A stretch of 64,000 nt of DNA from Mucilaginibacter sp. SMC90 (GTDB lineage: Bacteria; Bacteroidota; Bacteroidia; Sphingobacteriales; Sphingobacteriaceae). How positions within the stretch are numbered: the first letter of the stretch is position 1; each line of letters begins with the position of its first letter. Below, piece after piece: positions 41,144-49,286 of the stretch. The notes beneath the pieces are model-generated. The model ran no database searches and was not told the DNA's origin. It saw nothing but the letters and a program-made list of their open reading frames with translations. The stretch is from NCBI RefSeq assembly GCF_022811725.1, contig NZ_CP094527.1, positions 6,448,001-6,512,000 of the forward strand, given 5' to 3'. The position numbers and the translations under genes are program-made.

Positions 41144-41269
41144 CGCAGTCAAAAGTACTAAGTGGAAAGTCAAAAGTGGAATGTATTTTTATTTAACGGA
41201 TGCCCAATGATATATTTACTAATTTTGAAGCCAGACTCAAGACCCATAACTTTCGACTTAAGACTGCGC
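41144..41269. repeat. inverted array of 7-bp repeats (AAGTCnA type)
   Basis: The left arm CGCAGTCA AAAGTAC TAAGTGG AAAGTCA AAAGTGG (41,144-41,180) has a 7-bp period. The right arm (41,232-41,269) reads AGACTC AAGACCC ATAACTT TCGACTT AAGACTG CGC and inverts it. The array lies between the divergent holA and HSDR_N genes, so it could influence both. TAATTTTG at 41,220-41,227 is a likely -7 element within it. Confidence 0.7.
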
Positions 41270-41273
41270 AAAA

Positions 41274-41726
41274 ATGCTCCAACCGCTTAATCTACCCCCT
41301 CACCCCTTTAAAATAAGCGACGATAACGGCACATTGACCCTTTTTGATGAGATCCGCAAAAAAAACATCATCATTACACCCGAAGAATGGGTACGTCAGC
41401 ATTTTGTACAATATCTTATTAAACAAAAAAACTATCCCCGCTCGTTAATTAAACTGGAAGGCGGCCTTAAGCTAAATACCCTGCAAAAGCGAACCGATAT
41501 CGTGGTTTTTAATTCTGTTGGTCAACGCATTTTAATGGTTGAATGCAAAGCCCCTTCAGTAACTATCGATCAAAAAACCTTCGACCAGATTGCCCGGTAT
41601 AACATGGTTCATAAAGTATCCCTGCTGGCCGTAAGCAACGGCCTGCAACATTACTATTGCACCATTGATCATGAAAAATGCACTTACCAGTTTATTGAGG
41701 AACTGCCGGTGTATGTTAAGGGGTAA
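41274..41726 (+). CDS. HSDR_N-type PD-(D/E)xK nuclease-like protein
   Basis: This 150-residue protein matches the N-terminal type I restriction endonuclease (HSDR_N) domain as a stand-alone gene. EEWVRQHFVQYLI near 37-49 and the nuclease core RTDIVVFNSVGQRILMVECK APS carry Asp75, Glu90 and Lys92 of the PD-(D/E)xK site. All three are present, so catalysis is possible. Such stand-alone copies are common in Bacteroidetes beside holA and have no proven role. It is divergent from holA by 134 bp. Confidence 0.85.
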   Translation: MLQPLNLPPHPFKISDDNGTLTLFDEIRKKNIIITPEEWVRQHFVQYLIKQKNYPRSLIKLEGGLKLNTLQKRTDIVVFNSVGQRILMVECKAPSVTIDQKTFDQIARYNMVHKVSLLAVSNGLQHYYCTIDHEKCTYQFIEELPVYVKG

Positions 41727-41761
41727 ATTCTTAACGTTTTATATATTCTGTTTGAAACACG

Positions 41762-41927
41762 GGGCACCTACGGAGCCCTAAGTTCTTGATCTTGTCATCC
41801 TATAAACACGTGACTCCTATTGGAGTCCTCAGCAGATCGATTAGATATAGAAGAATGACCAACGTATTAACTCCGTAGGAGTATCGTGTTTATAGTTTAT
41901 AATAAAAGTTAAGGCTCCGTAGGTGCC
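41762..41927. repeat. four-hairpin repeat element, copy A
   Basis: Four short hairpins lie in order: GGCACCTACGGAGCC (H1, from 41,763), GACTCC-TATT-GGAGTC (H2, 41,812-41,827), ACTCC-GTA-GGAGT (H3, 41,870-41,882) and GGCTCCGTAGGTGCC (H4, 41,913-41,927). H4 is the exact inverse of H1, and TATAAACACGTG before H2 is matched by CGTGTTTATAG after H3. The whole is thus a large inverted repeat built of small ones. It sits between the HSDR_N and GH2 genes. Copy B at 62,329 is similar in layout. Confidence 0.8.
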
Positions 41928-42038
41928 TCGTATAAACTTTTAGCAAAGCCACAGCACCTATCAATAAAATGTTATGATAACAGTTATTTATTCCCTATTT
42001 TGGGCGTTCATAACCCTGTCAATTATAACATCCTACTC

Positions 42039-43850
42039 ATGAAAATTTACAGCAAGGCAATTGCGCTGGTTTCCATGCTCATAGCAGGCAGCAGCATAGC
42101 ATCTGCACAGGAGGCGAAACTCCCAACACAATGGACAAACGCCGCCATGCAAGCCAGGATACCTCTGTCAGAATATCCAAGGCCCCAGCTACAACGTAAC
42201 GATTGGCTTTGCCTTAACGGGCATTGGGACTACCGCGGCGGTAAAAGCGCCCCTAATGCATTGAACCCCGAAACACCTGCCTCGTTTGAAGACAAGCCAG
42301 ATCAGATACTGGTGCCCTACTGTCCCGAGTCTGTATTATCAGGCGTGCAACGCAACCAGGAAATCAACATGTGGTACCGGCGAAGCTTTGAGATCCCGGC
42401 AAAATGGCAAAACAAACAAGTCATCGTTCATTTTGGAGCAGTTGACCACGACGCTACCGTTTTTATAAACGGGAAAAAAGCAGGCTCACACTCGGGTGGT
42501 TATGATTCATTCAGCTTTAACATTACCCCGTACCTTAAAGAGGGAAGCAATACCATTATTGTTGCCGCCAAAGATCCTAACGATGGCAAAACCCCATCAG
42601 GTAAAAACGGTCCGCGCGGCGATTATACTTTTTCCTCGGGCATCTGGCAAACTGTTTGGCTGGAGCCTGTGAGCAAATCATACATCAAAAACATCCGCCT
42701 GTTACCCGATTTGGAGGGTAAACGTCTTAAAGTTTTTGTAAATGCCGAGGGAGCCGGCAAAATCAAGGCAGTTGCCTTAAACAACGGTAAAGAGGTTTCG
42801 CAGGTTAGCGCCGCCGGAGGGTCCTATTTTTATCTGCCCATTGATAATCCTGTTTTATGGACGCCTGATTTTCCGTTTTTGTATGATCTGAAACTTACGC
42901 TTTATAATGCCGATGGTAGCGAAGCCGACGAAGTTAAAAGCTATTTCGGGATGCGCGATATAAAACTGGGTAAACTTAACGGTGTAATACGTCCGCTTAT
43001 TAACGGCAAATTCATCATGCAGCTTGGTTTGCTTGACCAGGGTTACTGGCCCGATGGCGTGTTAACCGCACCAACTGAAGAAGCTCTTAAATTTGATATT
43101 GAATACACCAAAAAAGCGGGCTACAACCTGATCCGCAAACATATGAAGACCGAGCCTCAGCGTTTTTATTACTGGGCCGATAAAATGGGACTACTGGTTT
43201 GGCAGGATATGCCTGCTATATGGTATCAAAATGAAGATACTACCCAAAACAGGAAGGTTTACCCCAAAGAGCTTAAAGCTATAATTGACGATCATTATAA
43301 CTCGCCCTCCATCATAACCTGGGTACCTTTCAACGAAAACTGGGGTGCCTTTGATGTAAAAAACATTACCAATTGGGTTAAAAAATACGACCCTTCGCGG
43401 TTGGTTAACGGCAACTCGGGTTTTAACAATAATCCCAGTTACCAAAAACCGTACGGCGACCCGGGTAACGGCGATTATGTGGATACGCATATTTACGTAG
43501 GCCCGTACGGAGCATCTGTTCCCGATAGTCGCCGGGCAGCTTCACTTGGCGAATTTGGCGGCGTGGGCCTGTTTGTGCGTGGCCATATGTGGCCGGTGCA
43601 TAACAATGCTTATGACTACGAGCCAACAAAAGCCCGGCTTACCGACCGTTATGTTTTTTTATTAGATGAAGTAGAGCAGCTTATGAAATATAAAGGATTA
43701 AGCGTTGCCATATACACCCAAACCACCGATGTTGAACACGAAGTAAACGGCGTATTAACCTACGACAGGGCCGTTGAAAAAATGGAAATTGAACGGGTTA
43801 GGGAAGTGAACCAGGCGGTGATTAAAGAAGGTGTTAAGTTGAATAAGTAG
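42039..43850 (+). CDS. secreted glycoside hydrolase family 2 protein (beta-galactosidase-like)
   Basis: The ATG at 42,039 (MKIYSKAIALVSMLIAGSSI) gives a signal peptide with cleavage near SAQ; the upstream frame adds nothing useful. The 603-residue protein has the GH2 sugar-binding domain (about 50-205, with MWYRRSFEIP and DYTFSSGIWQTVWLE), an Ig-like domain (to about 305), and a TIM barrel. The acid/base Glu433 lies in PFNENWGAF and the nucleophile is probably Glu505 in LGEFGG. It should release terminal sugars in the periplasm. The exact sugar is unknown. Confidence 0.9.
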   Translation: MKIYSKAIALVSMLIAGSSIASAQEAKLPTQWTNAAMQARIPLSEYPRPQLQRNDWLCLNGHWDYRGGKSAPNALNPETPASFEDKPDQILVPYCPESVLSGVQRNQEINMWYRRSFEIPAKWQNKQVIVHFGAVDHDATVFINGKKAGSHSGGYDSFSFNITPYLKEGSNTIIVAAKDPNDGKTPSGKNGPRGDYTFSSGIWQTVWLEPVSKSYIKNIRLLPDLEGKRLKVFVNAEGAGKIKAVALNNGKEVSQVSAAGGSYFYLPIDNPVLWTPDFPFLYDLKLTLYNADGSEADEVKSYFGMRDIKLGKLNGVIRPLINGKFIMQLGLLDQGYWPDGVLTAPTEEALKFDIEYTKKAGYNLIRKHMKTEPQRFYYWADKMGLLVWQDMPAIWYQNEDTTQNRKVYPKELKAIIDDHYNSPSIITWVPFNENWGAFDVKNITNWVKKYDPSRLVNGNSGFNNNPSYQKPYGDPGNGDYVDTHIYVGPYGASVPDSRRAASLGEFGGVGLFVRGHMWPVHNNAYDYEPTKARLTDRYVFLLDEVEQLMKYKGLSVAIYTQTTDVEHEVNGVLTYDRAVEKMEIERVREVNQAVIKEGVKLNK

Positions 43851-43862
43851 AAAATTAATGCC

Positions 43863-43979
43863 ATGTCATTGCGAGGAGCGGCATGGGCAAAAGCATTTGG
43901 GGCGACGTGGCAATCCCGTAGCTATACAGGGCGGACATGCATAGGCTACGAGATTGCCGCGCTATGCTCGCAATGACAT
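43863..43979. repeat. palindromic interspersed repeat, GTCATTGCGAG family, copy 1
   Basis: ATGTCATTGCGAG (43,863-43,875) is matched by CTCGCAATGACAT (43,967-43,979), with an imperfect inner pair GTGGCAATCCCGTAGC/GCTACGAGATTGCCGC. The whole can fold as one long hairpin. It lies just after the GH2 gene and may act as its terminator. A related copy occurs at 53,496. Confidence 0.8.
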
Positions 43980-44024
43980 TTTTTATTTAAAAACAGAGAT
44001 AAGTTGACCTTCCAAACACATATA

Positions 44025-44125
44025 TTGTTGTCACCAACAACTCTACACCATTCAATAACGATGTGGAATGTAGTTCATAACGTGTTTACAGAAACAAAAG
44101 AGAATTATGGTCGTTGGTGACAACA
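44025..44125. repeat. 101-bp inverted-repeat element (GTTGTCACCAAC arms)
   Basis: TTGTTGTCACCAACAAC (44,025-44,041) is inverted as GTCGTTGGTGACAACA (44,110-44,125), with a 68-bp centre of no other structure. It may be a tiny mobile element or a terminator of the convergent histidine kinase gene. No target duplication was found. Confidence 0.5.
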
Positions 44126-44158
44126 CCAACAACGGCGTAGATTTAAATACAACCAAGC

Positions 44159-45967
44159 TCAAATCACCTTTTTCAAAGCATAATTATTAAGCTTTTCCAG
44201 CAGGTCATCTGGTTTAAATGGTTTGGATACATAATCGTTCATGCCGGCTTCGTATACTTGTTCTTTGATATCAAAGAGTGCGGAAGCTGTAAGTGCGATG
44301 ATAGGTACGCCTGATTTTTTAGGATCGGCCATTTTACGGATCTCTTTAGATGCATCAAAGCCGTTCATTACCGGCATCTGGAGGTCCATCAATATAATAT
44401 CAAAATTGCCATATTGCATAAACTCAACAGCCCGTTCGCCATTTTCGGCAATGGTTGGGTTGATGCTCCACTTACTCAGCAGTTTTTTCATCAGCATCAC
44501 GTTAACCATATTATCTTCGGCAATAAGTACCCGTAAACAGGCCAATGGGCTTTCTGCAGGCTGCTTGGTTTCGGGGACGGCCACTACCTCAGGTAATACT
44601 TCTGTTGATACGGGGAACTCCATGTGAAATGAAAATTCAGATCCGTGCCCAATCATGCTGTTAACGGTTATTTGCAGGTCCTGCAGCTCAAGCAAACGTT
44701 TAACTATAGCCAAACCAAGCCCCGTACCTCCATATTCGCGCGTGGTGGCTAATGACTCCTGTGTAAATGGTTCAAATATGTTTTTGAGATTTTCTTTTTC
44801 AATGCCGATACCTGTATCCCTCACCGAAAAGTTTACCGTAACGGTATTATGCCTGTCTTCCACACAAGTAACCCGCACCCAAATATTTCCTTGCGGTGTA
44901 AATTTTATAGCGTTGCTAACCAGGTTAAAAATGATTTGGGTTATACGGGTAGGATCACCAAAAAGCACTTTATTTTTCAGCGAACTATCAACGTCGAGCT
45001 TAAAAAGTAATCCTTTTTCTTCGGCTTTTAGCATCTGTCCGCCGCAGATATTGTTCATGAGCTCAATCAGGTTAAAGCGGATATTTTCAAATACTACTTT
45101 TCCCGATTCAATCTTGCTAAAGTCAAGCACATCATTAACTATGGCAAGCAGGTTATTGGCCGAAAACTTCAAAACCTCAAGGTTTTCCCGCTGATCGGGC
45201 CGCGGGCCACTCATCATCAGCAAATTACTCATTCCAATAACGGCGTTTAACGGCGTACGGATTTCATGCGACATGGTTGACAAAAACTCGGATTTGGCCT
45301 GCGCCGATTTTTCTGCCTTTTCAATAGCCGTTTCCATCTTATTGTAAAGCCGGGCCTGCTCCTTACTGCTATCCTTAAGGTGCCTGATGTTTTTTAAAAA
45401 AGCTGTATAAAAATGACTGTGGATAAAAATCAATAATATGAAGTTGGCAAACAGGCTGATAATGATGGTAGACTGGTCGATTTTATTAGGTTTTATACCA
45501 ATAACATACCCGCTGTGATATTCAATGATCATAAATACCAAAACCGGCACCATATTAAGCAGCGAATAGATAAGTCCCCACTGCTGCCCAAGCATGTAAT
45601 AGCTAAACGCTATAACAATAATAATTACCTGTACGGTAATGATGTTTACCGTTTGCATGGAAACATACACCAGGCTGGCATTAACAAGGGTACCAACAAT
45701 GAGTAAAGCATGTGCTGCGCCACGCCAATCGGGCCGCCAGGTTAAATATTTAAATAACACAACCACCGATGCCATCAAAAACAGGGCAGTGTATGCAAGC
45801 ATCTTTTGGTTTTGGAAATAAACGCTTAGGTAAAGCGTACCGAGGGCAACAAAAATAAGGAAGAACCCATAATACAATAAACGGATCCGGGCCTGATCAA
45901 GAAACGATTGCTCCTTAGACAGGATTTTATAAATTGATAAGTTAAAAAAACTTACTTTATTACTCAT
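44159..45967 (-). CDS. hybrid histidine kinase with membrane sensor and receiver domain
   Basis: This 602-residue protein has six membrane helices (about 30-50, 55-72, 84-102, 108-125, 130-148 and 166-184), then a short coiled linker. The histidine kinase core has His234 in STMSHEIRTPLNAVIG, the ATP site GDPTRITQIIFNLVSNAIKF and the G boxes RDTGIGIE and GGTGLGLAI. A C-terminal receiver domain has Asp528 (IILMDLQMP). No output domain or partner regulator is next to it. The sensor has no extracellular domain, so it may sense membrane state or a small ligand. Confidence 0.93.
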   Translation of the reverse strand: MSNKVSFFNLSIYKILSKEQSFLDQARIRLLYYGFFLIFVALGTLYLSVYFQNQKMLAYTALFLMASVVVLFKYLTWRPDWRGAAHALLIVGTLVNASLVYVSMQTVNIITVQVIIIVIAFSYYMLGQQWGLIYSLLNMVPVLVFMIIEYHSGYVIGIKPNKIDQSTIIISLFANFILLIFIHSHFYTAFLKNIRHLKDSSKEQARLYNKMETAIEKAEKSAQAKSEFLSTMSHEIRTPLNAVIGMSNLLMMSGPRPDQRENLEVLKFSANNLLAIVNDVLDFSKIESGKVVFENIRFNLIELMNNICGGQMLKAEEKGLLFKLDVDSSLKNKVLFGDPTRITQIIFNLVSNAIKFTPQGNIWVRVTCVEDRHNTVTVNFSVRDTGIGIEKENLKNIFEPFTQESLATTREYGGTGLGLAIVKRLLELQDLQITVNSMIGHGSEFSFHMEFPVSTEVLPEVVAVPETKQPAESPLACLRVLIAEDNMVNVMLMKKLLSKWSINPTIAENGERAVEFMQYGNFDIILMDLQMPVMNGFDASKEIRKMADPKKSGVPIIALTASALFDIKEQVYEAGMNDYVSKPFKPDDLLEKLNNYALKKVI

Positions 45968-46067
45968 ATTCAGAACTTAACATTGGCCCTGCAATTTGAA
46001 CAAGCTACCGCACAGCAATCAAAATACTGTAGGGTAGCTTGTTATGCAAAGTCCGTAAGTTCTGCAA

Positions 46068-48764
46068 TTAGCAAGCCAAAGCTGCTAAGTTATCTTCAAT
46101 GATGGCTAATTTAGCTTCGGCATCGGCCTTTTTCTTTTGCTCAACCTCAATAACCTCAGGTTTTGCATTAGCCATGAACCGTTCATTGCCCAATTTTGCA
46201 TTAACCGATTTAAGGAAACCTAACAGGTATTCCTGTTCTTTTTTCAATCTTGCGCACTCGGCAACCGGGTCAATTTCTTCATTGAAAGGAATATAAAATT
46301 CATCGGTTGAAGCCAGGAAATTAATAGCGCCATCAACTTTATCAGTTACAGTTTCAAACTTGCTGATGTTACCAAGCCTGGTAATAATGGCCTGATATTG
46401 GCTATACTCAATACCAGAGTTTGATTTTACAAATAATTCAAGCGGTTCTTTATCCGATATTTGTTTTGTTTTACGAGTATTCCTGATAGAAGTAACAATA
46501 TCTTTTACTATCTCAACCTCAGTTAATAAGCGTGAATTTATTTCCCCAATAACGGGCAATTGTGCTACAATACAGCAATCCGTTTCGGTACGTTCGCCAA
46601 ACAATTCATCATGCCATAACTCTTCGGTAAGGAAAGGCATAAAAGGATGTAACATCTTTAAAACATTTTCGAAAAATTGAATCGTAGCCGTATAAGTTGC
46701 TTTATCAATTGGATGCTGATAAGCAGGTTTGATCATTTCCAGGTACCACGCACAAAAATCATCCCATACCAGCTTATAAGTGTCCATTAAAGCCTCTGAT
46801 AAGCGGTACTGGGCAAAGTTGGCTTCAATTTCTGCAAGCGCCTGGTTAAACCTGTTACCAAACCATTCAATGGCTACCACATTAGGGTTAGCAAGACTTT
46901 CATCTACCTCCCAGCCTTTTACCAGTTTAAAGGCATTCCATATTTTGTTGGCAAATCCGGCCCCCTGTTTACAATAGCTTTCATCAAACATTAAGTCGTT
47001 ACCGGCAGGCGAGCATAATAACATGCCCACACGTACACCATCAGCACCATATTGAGTTATAAGATCAAGCGGATCAGGTGAATTACCTAATTGCTTCGAC
47101 ATTTTACGGCCAAGTTTATCCCTCACTATACCAGTAAGATATACGTTCCTGAAAGGTACCTCGCCCCTAAACTCATGACCAGCCATGATCATCCTGGCTA
47201 CCCAGAAAAATAAAATTTCGGGAGCTGTAACCAGGTCGTTGGTTGGGTAATAATAGTTGATATCGGCATTGTTAGGGTCTTTAAAACCATCAAATACCGA
47301 TATTGGCCATAGCCATGACGAAAACCAGGTATCAACCACGTCCTCGTCTTGTCTTAGATCAGCAGCCGTAAGTTCCGGATTTTTCGCTTGTGCATCTTTC
47401 AATGCCTCTTCAGCATTTTTAGCTATCACAAACTCGCCGTTTGGCAGGTACCATGCCGGAATCTGCTGTCCCCACCATAGCTGGCGGCTGATATTCCAGT
47501 CCCTTACATTCTCCATCCAGTGGCGGTAGGTGTTCACAAACTTTTCAGGGATCAGTTTGATCTCGCCATTCAGTACATAGTCTAAAGCAGGTTTAGCCAT
47601 CTCGCCCATCTTGCAAAACCATTGCATAGATAGCTTAGGCTCAATAACAGCATTGGTACGCTCACTGAAACCAACCTGCGATTTATATTCTTCAACTTTT
47701 TCCAGTACGCCGGCTTCTTCCAATAGTACTGCTATCTTTTTACGGGCAGCAAAGCGGTCTTCACCAACCAGGATCTGCGCTTTTTCATTCAGCGTGCCGT
47801 CGTCATTAAGGATATCGATAACCGGCAGGTTATGACGCTGACCCAGTTCGTAGTCATTTAAATCGTGCGCAGGTGTAACCTTCAAACAGCCGGTACCAAA
47901 ATCCATGGTTACGTAATTATCCAGTATCACCGGGATCTCACGGTCAATAAGCGGGATATATACCTTTTTACCATGCAGGTGCAGGTAACGCTCGTCATTA
48001 GGATTGATACAGATAGCAGCATCAGCCATAATGGTTTCCGGGCGGGTGGTAGCGATGGTCAGGTAGTCGGGAGTCTTAAGTCTTAAATCGGAAGTCAATT
48101 CTTGACTTTCTACCTCTGACTTTGGACTTGAGACTTCAGACTCCGGGCTTACAACTTTATACTTAATATAATAAAGCTTTTGGTTAACTTCCTTACGAAT
48201 AACTTCCTCGTCGCTAACGGCCGTTTTACCCTGCGGGTCCCAGTTGATCATGCGGATACCACGATAGATCAGCCCTTTTTTATACAGGTGGATAAAGGTA
48301 TCAATTACCGCCTCGCTGAGGTTCTCGTCCATGGTAAATTTGGTACGGTCCCAATCGCATGAGGCACCCAATTTTTTTAGCTGCTCCAGGATAATACCAC
48401 CGTATTTTTCCTTCCACTCCCAGGCGTAGGTTAAAAACTCTTCGCGGGTAAGGTCTTTTTTGCTGATGCCGCGCTCTTTAAGCATGGCAACAACTTTAGC
48501 TTCGGTAGCAATACTGGCGTGGTCGGTACCGGGAACCCAGCAGGCATTTTTGCCTTTCATACGGGCACGGCGAACCAGCACATCCTGTATGGTATTGTTA
48601 AGCATGTGCCCCATGTGCAAAACCCCGGTAACATTTGGCGGCGGAATGACTATTGTATAAGGCTCGCGCTCATCAGGCACCGACTTAAAAAAGCCGTGCT
48701 GCAACCAGTAACTGTACCATTTTTCTTCGGTTTCTTTAGGGATATATGTTTTAGCAATACTCAT
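46068..48764 (-). CDS. valS: valyl-tRNA synthetase with heptamer-repeat insertion
   Basis: This 898-residue enzyme (start ATG at 48,764, not the earlier TTG) has the HMGH (HIGH) motif near 51 and the class I KMSKQ motif near 540. The editing domain starts with LTIATTRPET. A C-terminal anticodon domain and a coiled coil at the very end are present. A run of about 28 low-complexity residues (SPESEVSSPKSEVESQELTS, DLRLKTP, near 206-233) interrupts the strand leading into the editing domain. Other parts follow ValS closely, so the insertion is probably tolerated. Confidence 0.95.
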   Translation of the reverse strand: MSIAKTYIPKETEEKWYSYWLQHGFFKSVPDEREPYTIVIPPPNVTGVLHMGHMLNNTIQDVLVRRARMKGKNACWVPGTDHASIATEAKVVAMLKERGISKKDLTREEFLTYAWEWKEKYGGIILEQLKKLGASCDWDRTKFTMDENLSEAVIDTFIHLYKKGLIYRGIRMINWDPQGKTAVSDEEVIRKEVNQKLYYIKYKVVSPESEVSSPKSEVESQELTSDLRLKTPDYLTIATTRPETIMADAAICINPNDERYLHLHGKKVYIPLIDREIPVILDNYVTMDFGTGCLKVTPAHDLNDYELGQRHNLPVIDILNDDGTLNEKAQILVGEDRFAARKKIAVLLEEAGVLEKVEEYKSQVGFSERTNAVIEPKLSMQWFCKMGEMAKPALDYVLNGEIKLIPEKFVNTYRHWMENVRDWNISRQLWWGQQIPAWYLPNGEFVIAKNAEEALKDAQAKNPELTAADLRQDEDVVDTWFSSWLWPISVFDGFKDPNNADINYYYPTNDLVTAPEILFFWVARMIMAGHEFRGEVPFRNVYLTGIVRDKLGRKMSKQLGNSPDPLDLITQYGADGVRVGMLLCSPAGNDLMFDESYCKQGAGFANKIWNAFKLVKGWEVDESLANPNVVAIEWFGNRFNQALAEIEANFAQYRLSEALMDTYKLVWDDFCAWYLEMIKPAYQHPIDKATYTATIQFFENVLKMLHPFMPFLTEELWHDELFGERTETDCCIVAQLPVIGEINSRLLTEVEIVKDIVTSIRNTRKTKQISDKEPLELFVKSNSGIEYSQYQAIITRLGNISKFETVTDKVDGAINFLASTDEFYIPFNEEIDPVAECARLKKEQEYLLGFLKSVNAKLGNERFMANAKPEVIEVEQKKKADAEAKLAIIEDNLAALAC
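48062..48150. repeat. in-frame 7-bp repeat array inside valS
   Basis: Read on the coding strand, AGTCTGA AGTCTCA AGTCCAA AGTCAGA GGTAGAA AGTCAAG is followed by the inverse GACTTCCGATTTAAGACTTA AGACTC. The repeat is a multiple of three in total, so the frame is kept. Its layout matches the non-coding arrays at 28,474, 41,144 and 48,828. Confidence 0.75.
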
Positions 48765-49286
48765 AACGCGCAAAAATACGATACTTAGCGGTTCATAGCC
48801 AAAGGTTAGGGGATTTTTTTGGGAATATAGTTGATGGTTAATAGTTGATGGATCATAAATGACGGTTTTGATCCGATAGTTTTTTATCGGACAAGAGCGC
48901 AGGCCGCATTAGGGATGGTAGCGAATACCGGCCAACGCTTTGTCTGAACCTTGATTAAACGGATTAATGGATTACCAGGATTTTTGTTCTACGAATTGTC
49001 GTTGCATGCTCCATCACTTACATACCATCCAACCCAAACCATGATCTATCAACTATCAACCATGAACCCTTCCCCTACTCCCACAATATTTTTACAATTA
49101 ACCAGTTATTATATATGTAACATTCAAATTGTCATGAAAACAATACCCTTGCATCGTTTCTGGCTTGATATTTTGAAAAAAACAAAACTCGACGCCATCA
49201 TCAACTGGTTCAATCACTAACGGCCTGCCCCCGGCCATTTTTGCTTAATACCTGTTATTTATTAACTTTAATTTTTAAGTATTGAC
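48765..49286. repeat. 522-bp gap with an inverted array of 7-bp repeats
   Basis: TAGTTGA TGGTTAA TAGTTGA TGGATCA at 48,828-48,855 is inverted at 49,041-49,064 (ATGATCTATCAACTATCAAC CATG). Period is 7 bp. An open frame at 48,951-49,220 crosses the array and looks accidental. A 28-codon frame starting at 49,135 (MKTIPLHRFWLDILKKTKLD) lies just before the M13 peptidase gene, and I cannot tell whether it is translated. The valS and peptidase promoters must lie in this gap. Confidence 0.6.

Noticed and set aside
41762..41927. CRISPR array
   Set aside because: The repeats are short hairpins of different sequence, irregularly spaced, and no cas gene is near.
48951..49220. 89-codon open frame before the M13 peptidase
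   Set aside because: It starts at a non-ATG codon or crosses the heptamer array and lacks a plausible protein pattern.
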